Shown here: one piece after another, positions 6,371 through 9,379 of the stretch | Layout of the letters: each line of letters opens with the position of its first letter | How positions within the stretch are numbered: the first letter of the stretch is position 1 | Origin: Bordetella parapertussis | Lineage (GTDB): Bacteria > Pseudomonadota > Gammaproteobacteria > Burkholderiales > Burkholderiaceae_C | Length of the DNA stretch: 9,379 bases | Reading direction: 5' to 3' | Assembly: GCA_943328885.2 (NCBI GenBank) | Contig: CALQBT020000072.1 | Location: 1 to 9,379 of the forward strand | Notes under the pieces: model-generated | Databases searched by the model: none | What the model was told of the DNA's origin: nothing | Seen by the model: only the letters and a program-made list of their open reading frames with translations | Made by a program: the position numbers and the translations under genes

Positions 6371-6409
6371 GATCTTATGCGCCGACTTTATGCGCCGACC
6401 TTATGCGCC
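6371..6409. repeat. Three tandem 13-bp repeats between divergent SDR and P450 genes
   Basis: The units are GATCTTATGCGCC, GACTTTATGCGCC and GACCTTATGCGCC, head to tail, with TTATGCGCC invariant except at its first T's neighbour. They begin 47 bases upstream of the reverse SDR start and end 130 bases before the P450 ATG. A partial unit, GACTGGCGCC, precedes them at 6361-6370. The period of 13 is close to a helix turn and a quarter, so a cooperative regulator array is possible. The ATGCGCC core also forms the dyads at 55-76 and 8144-8164. The function as an operator is inference. Confidence 0.6.
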
Positions 6410-6539
6410 GCCCTGCGCGCGCCAGACCCAGGTCCGGTCTTGGTACGATGATCGGTGCATTTGGGGCTGGCCCCGCCCGGTAGATCTGCGAGACTGTGCG
6501 GGCCAGCGCATGGCCACTTGAGCCCCAAGGACAACCGCG

Positions 6540-7808
6540 ATGAACCAAGACCTGCCTCTGACCGAACTCTCACGCCTGGCCCGGGAAGAGGCCTTCGCGC
6601 TGCCGCTGGACCAGATCGACGTCACCAAGCCCAGGCTGTTCCAGGACGACACCATCGGCCACTACTTCGAGCGCCTACGGCGCGACGACCCGGTGCACTG
6701 GCAGACCAATGACTTCTACGGGCCGTTCTGGTCGGTGACCAAGTACCAGGACATCCTGCACGTCGACTCGAGCCACGCGCTGTATTCATCGGACTGGAGC
6801 CAGGGCGGGATCGCGCTGTTCGACGGCCCGATGGACGAACGGCTGCAGATGTTCATCGCGATGGATCCGCCCAAGCACGACGCCCAGCGCAAAGCGGTCG
6901 CGCCTATCGTCGCGCCGACCAACCTGGCGGCCATGGAGGCGACGATCCGCGAACGCACCGCCCGGGTGCTCGACGGCCTGCCGCGCGACGAACCTTTCGA
7001 CTGGGTCGAACGGGTGTCGATCGAGCTGACGACGCAGATGCTGGCGACCTTGTTCGACTTTCCGTTCGAGGACCGCCACCTGCTGACCTGGTGGTCCGAC
7101 GTGACGACCTCGGTGCCCGGCACCGACCACCGGGTTGAGTCGCCCGAAGCCAGGCTGGCTGAACTGGGCAAATGCCTGGCCTACTTCACCCGGCTGTGGA
7201 ACGAGCGCGTCAACGCGCCGCCCCAAGGCGACCTGATCTCGATGCTGGCCCACTCACCGGCCACCCGCAACATGTCGCCGCGCGAATACCTGGGCAACCT
7301 GCTGCTGTTGATCGTCGGCGGTAACGACACCACCCGCAACAGCATGAGCGGCGGTGTGCTGGCGATGCACCAGCACCCGGCCGAATGGGCCAAGCTGCGC
7401 GCCAACCCGGCGCTGGTCGACAGCCTGGTACCCGAGATCATCCGCTGGCAGACCCCACTGGCCTACATGCGCCGCACCGCGCTGGCCGACACCGAACTGG
7501 GCGGCAAGTCCATCAAGAAGGGCGACAAGCTGGCGATGTGGTACCTGTCGGGCAACCGCGACGAGACCGCGATCGAGCAGGCCGGGCACTTCATCATCGA
7601 CCGCGCCAGGCCGCGCCAGCACCTGTCCTTCGGTTTCGGCATCCACCGCTGCGTCGGCAACCGCTTGGCCGAGATGCAGCTCAAAATCCTGTGGCAGGAA
7701 ATCCTGACGCGCTTCGAGGCTGTTGAAGTGGTGGGCGAGCCGGAGCGCGTGAAGTCGAACTTCGTCCACGGCTTCAGCCGCCTGCCGGTTCGGGTGGTTC
7801 AGCGGTAA
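6540..7808 (+). CDS. Cytochrome P450, CYP153-like
   Basis: A 422-residue soluble bacterial P450 with no membrane anchor, expected to hydroxylate a hydrophobic substrate using electrons from a ferredoxin and ferredoxin reductase. The I-helix oxygen-binding motif is 'GGNDTT' at 260-265, the ExxR is 'EIIR' at 299-302, and the heme loop 'FGFGIHRCVG' places the ligand at Cys371. 'GPFWSVTKYQDI' (61-72), 'FIAMDPPKHDAQRK' (105-118), 'GNDTTRNSMSGGVLA', 'LAYMRRTA' and 'SNFVHG' near the C-terminus resemble the CYP153 family of terminal alkane and fatty-acid hydroxylases. Subfamily and substrate need alignment. ATG 6540 follows AAGGA (6527-6531) at 8 bases. Neither redox partner is in the window. The acyl-CoA ligase downstream could activate the acid made after terminal oxidation. 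The 3' end overlaps the DUF3297 gene by 10 bases. Confidence 0.88.
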   Translation: MNQDLPLTELSRLAREEAFALPLDQIDVTKPRLFQDDTIGHYFERLRRDDPVHWQTNDFYGPFWSVTKYQDILHVDSSHALYSSDWSQGGIALFDGPMDERLQMFIAMDPPKHDAQRKAVAPIVAPTNLAAMEATIRERTARVLDGLPRDEPFDWVERVSIELTTQMLATLFDFPFEDRHLLTWWSDVTTSVPGTDHRVESPEARLAELGKCLAYFTRLWNERVNAPPQGDLISMLAHSPATRNMSPREYLGNLLLLIVGGNDTTRNSMSGGVLAMHQHPAEWAKLRANPALVDSLVPEIIRWQTPLAYMRRTALADTELGGKSIKKGDKLAMWYLSGNRDETAIEQAGHFIIDRARPRQHLSFGFGIHRCVGNRLAEMQLKILWQEILTRFEAVEVVGEPERVKSNFVHGFSRLPVRVVQR

Positions 7809-8041
7809 AAGGCCTCGACCCGGCCTTTGAGCTTGATCATCAAGGCCTGGCCCTTGCGGTCGACTGCCTTGCCTGCAGGGACCTTGATCCAGCCCTCGCT
7901 GAGACAGTACTCCGCGACATCGAAGCGCTCCTTGTCGTTGAAGCGTATCGCGATGTCGCGCTCGAAGGCCGCAGCGACATGGTGCGGGCTGCGCGGGTCG
8001 GTGGACAGCCGGTCGGGCAGCAGGGGGCTTGCTTCGGTCAT
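7799..8041 (-). CDS. DUF3297 family protein
   Basis: An 80-residue conserved hypothetical protein matching DUF3297 from memory: 'LPDRLSTDPRSPHH' near the start, 'IAIRFNDKERFDVAEYC' in the middle, 'SEGWIKVPAGKAVDRKG' and a C-terminal 'IKLKGRVEAFY'. It has no signal peptide, membrane segment or known catalytic motif, and the family's function is unknown. The start is taken as ATG at 8041-8039, which gives 'MTEASP' like relatives; a GTG two codons upstream (8047) is also possible, and the ribosome site is weak for both. Its stop lies within the last codons of the convergent P450, a 10-base tail-to-tail overlap. It is probably not part of the P450 pathway. Confidence 0.8.
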   Translation of the reverse strand: MTEASPLLPDRLSTDPRSPHHVAAAFERDIAIRFNDKERFDVAEYCLSEGWIKVPAGKAVDRKGQALMIKLKGRVEAFYR

Positions 8042-8143
8042 GGGCACAGGGTCTTTCTTGATCGCAGGTTCGACCCTTGATCATCGGTGAATTGCACGCG
8101 GGCAATCCGGGCGGCGAGCCCGCATTCTGCTTGGGGCTTGGCT

Positions 8144-8164
8144 GGCGCATTGCGAGAATGCGCT
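8144..8164. promoter_or_regulatory. Dyad GGCGCAT-N7-ATGCGCT, candidate operator
   Basis: GCGCATT (8145-8151) and AATGCGC (8157-8163) are a perfect inverted pair around 5 bases. Extended by one base, the left arm is the same GGCGCAT seen at 55-61. It sits in the 172-bp gap between the divergent DUF3297 and acyl-CoA ligase genes, about 50 bases before the ligase start. A second, weaker inverted pair (GCGGGC 8098-8103, GCCCGC 8118-8123) precedes it. The operator role is inferred from position and from sharing its half-site with two other promoter regions here. Confidence 0.35.
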
Positions 8165-8213
8165 GCGGCCCCACTTCGCGGCCCATCTTCACGGCACTGA
8201 CGACGGCGGACCC

Positions 8214-9379
8214 ATGACAGACAGGCTCGGACTCACCCTGGAGCGCTCAGCGCTGGCCCACGCCGATCGGTTGGCGCTGCGCGGCGAAGACCTGGACCTG
8301 AGCTACCGCGAGCTGCTGAGCCGTGCGCGGGCCATGGCAGACCGGCTTCGCGATGCAGGCATCGTCGAGGACGACGCGGTGAGGGTCAAGGTGTCCAACC
8401 ATCCGCTGGATTTCATTGCCTTCCTGGCCTGTTGGATGAGCGCAGGCGTTGTGGTGCCCGTCCATCGAAGCTCGCCGCCCGGCGTCGTCGAGGGCATCCA
8501 GACCAAAGCGCAGTGCCGCTACGAGCTCGACCTGTTGGCCGGTGCCGGGCCGGGCGCCGGCCTCTCCGCGCTCAAGACCCCTGAGGCGAGCCCTGAGCGC
8601 CGCAAGATGCTGCGCGGCGCGGCCTTGGTGATCTTCACCTCTGGCTCGACCGGGCTGCCCAAGGGCGTGGTGCTGTCGCACCACGCCTTCGCGGGCAAGC
8701 TGGCGCAAAACCAGACGCTGCTGGGACTGACACCCGAGGACGTGACGCTGCTGGTGCTCAACAACAGCTTCAGCTTCGGCATCTGGATGGCCTTGCTGGC
8801 CTTGAACCACGGTGGCACCGTGGTGACCCGAACGAAATTCAGTCCGCACGAGTTCGTCGACACCTTGATCGCCGAGCGCGTCACCCTTGCCGGCGTCGTG
8901 CCGACGATGGTCCGCGCGACCTTCGGATCGCTCACGGCGGACGAGATCGAACTGGCCCAGCACAAGCTGCGCGCCGAAGGCCGTGTCCGCGACCTGGTGA
9001 TCGGCGGCGAGCCGCTGGGCCTGGACCTGTCGGTCAAGCTGCGCTCGTTCATCGCGCCCGCCTCGCTCTACGATGTCTACGGGCTGACCGAAACCTCGAC
9101 CAGCGACTTCGTGCTGACACCGCAGGCCTACCCGGCGCATCCCGCGACGATCGGGCTGCCAGCGCCCGGCGTGCGCTACCGGATCACGAGCGACAACGGC
9201 GCCGAATGCGCTGTCGAATGCGCTGTCGATGTCGCCGGGGAACTGCAGCTGCAGACCGCCTACATCATGGCCGGCTACCTGGGCGATGCCGAGATCACGC
9301 GCGCGGCCTTCGTCGACGGGTGGTTCCGCACCGGCGACCTGGCCAGTCGCAATGCTGAGGGCTTCGTGACGATCGTCGG
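8214..9379 (+). CDS. Acyl-CoA synthetase / AMP-dependent ligase, N-terminal 388 residues (runs off right edge)
   Basis: A member of the ANL adenylating superfamily that activates a carboxylic acid with ATP and, most likely, couples it to CoA. The frame is open from ATG 8214 to the window end. The phosphate-binding loop 'TSGSTGLPKG' is at 142-151, the adenine-binding 'YGLTET' at 289-294, and 'GWFRTGDLA' at 369-377 holds the ribose-binding Asp. The hinge and the C-terminal catalytic Lys lie beyond the edge. The N-terminal half is compact, with the P-loop at residue 142 rather than the more usual 160-200, which suggests a short-chain or aromatic acyl subgroup or a fused-domain relative. The ribosome site is weak (GGCGGA, 8205-8210). 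Residues 331-338 repeat 'ECAV' twice from a 12-base duplication. The substrate is unknown; the nearby P450 hints at an aliphatic acid. Confidence 0.85.
   Translation, partial: MTDRLGLTLERSALAHADRLALRGEDLDLSYRELLSRARAMADRLRDAGIVEDDAVRVKVSNHPLDFIAFLACWMSAGVVVPVHRSSPPGVVEGIQTKAQCRYELDLLAGAGPGAGLSALKTPEASPERRKMLRGAALVIFTSGSTGLPKGVVLSHHAFAGKLAQNQTLLGLTPEDVTLLVLNNSFSFGIWMALLALNHGGTVVTRTKFSPHEFVDTLIAERVTLAGVVPTMVRATFGSLTADEIELAQHKLRAEGRVRDLVIGGEPLGLDLSVKLRSFIAPASLYDVYGLTETSTSDFVLTPQAYPAHPATIGLPAPGVRYRITSDNGAECAVECAVDVAGELQLQTAYIMAGYLGDAEITRAAFVDGWFRTGDLASRNAEGFVTIV
9204..9227. repeat. 12-bp tandem duplication inside the ligase gene
   Basis: GAATGCGCTGTC occurs twice without a gap, encoding 'ECAV' twice at residues 331-338, and a third, decayed start (GATGTC) follows. 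It keeps the frame and lies in a surface-type loop ('DNGAECAV...') before the 'AGELQLQT' strand. It looks like a recent slippage product. Confidence 0.8.

Noticed and set aside
6371..6409. CRISPR-like or iteron array
   Set aside because: Units are contiguous with no spacers and only three copies, and there are no cas or replication genes.
6463..6474. GGGGCTGGCCCC inverted repeat upstream of the P450
   Set aside because: Short GC-only dyads like this are common by chance at this base composition.
8098..8123. GCGGGC/GCCCGC inverted pair upstream of the ligase
   Set aside because: A six-base GC stem with a 14-base loop is expected by chance here; no T-run and no second copy.
1..9379. tRNA, rRNA, insertion sequence, attachment site or toxin-antitoxin genes
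   Set aside because: None seen on either strand: no transposase motifs, long terminal inverted repeats or cloverleaf-type sequence.

Overview
The window is GC-rich DNA (roughly two thirds G+C by eye) packed with catabolic genes. It looks like a betaproteobacterium of the order Burkholderiales. The main pointer is a Bug/TctC-type periplasmic solute receptor, a family expanded in that order, next to MmgE/PrpD, SDR, D-aminoacylase-like and acyl-CoA ligase genes. The genus cannot be fixed from the sequence alone.

Layout. The left edge holds the first 17 codons of a reverse-strand VOC/glyoxalase-type gene (1-53). A dyad (55-76) separates it from a forward D-aminoacylase-like amidohydrolase (218-1972), which has a small possible leader ORF in front (124-225). 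A 136-bp gap with a perfect 15-bp palindrome leads to an MmgE/PrpD-family gene (2109-3491). The next gap holds an IclR-operator-like palindrome (3503-3517) and a hairpin-rich element (3580-3641). After it comes a forward block that looks decayed. It contains an SDR oxidoreductase split by a frameshift (3665-4580), a short possible gene remnant (4577-4702), and a Bug receptor with no normal start codon that lacks about 75 central residues (4780-5535). A healthy SDR gene lies convergent on the reverse strand (5568-6323). From its 5' side a cytochrome P450 resembling CYP153 runs the other way (6540-7808), and three 13-bp tandem repeats (6371-6409) lie between the two starts. A small DUF3297 gene (reverse, 7799-8041) overlaps the P450 tail. 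Another dyad precedes an acyl-CoA synthetase/AMP-ligase (8214 to the right edge).

How the genes may work together. The P450 (terminal hydroxylation), SDRs (alcohol/ketone or 3-hydroxyacyl oxidation), CoA ligase (acid activation) and MmgE/PrpD enzyme (hydratase/isomerase class) suggest oxidation of an aliphatic, terpenoid or similar hydrophobic acid. The amidohydrolase and Bug receptor would supply or capture substrates. This pathway is inference; no gene here fixes the substrate.

The most notable signals are not a new enzyme system. First, there is a cluster of lesions in neighbouring genes, at least two of which look like deletions between short direct repeats. Second, a heptamer (ATGCGCC/GGCGCAT) recurs as dyads or tandem copies in three separate 5' regions and could be the operator of one local regulator. 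No RNA genes, insertion sequences, CRISPR arrays or phage genes were seen. No stretch over 300 bases lacks a gene or gene remnant.
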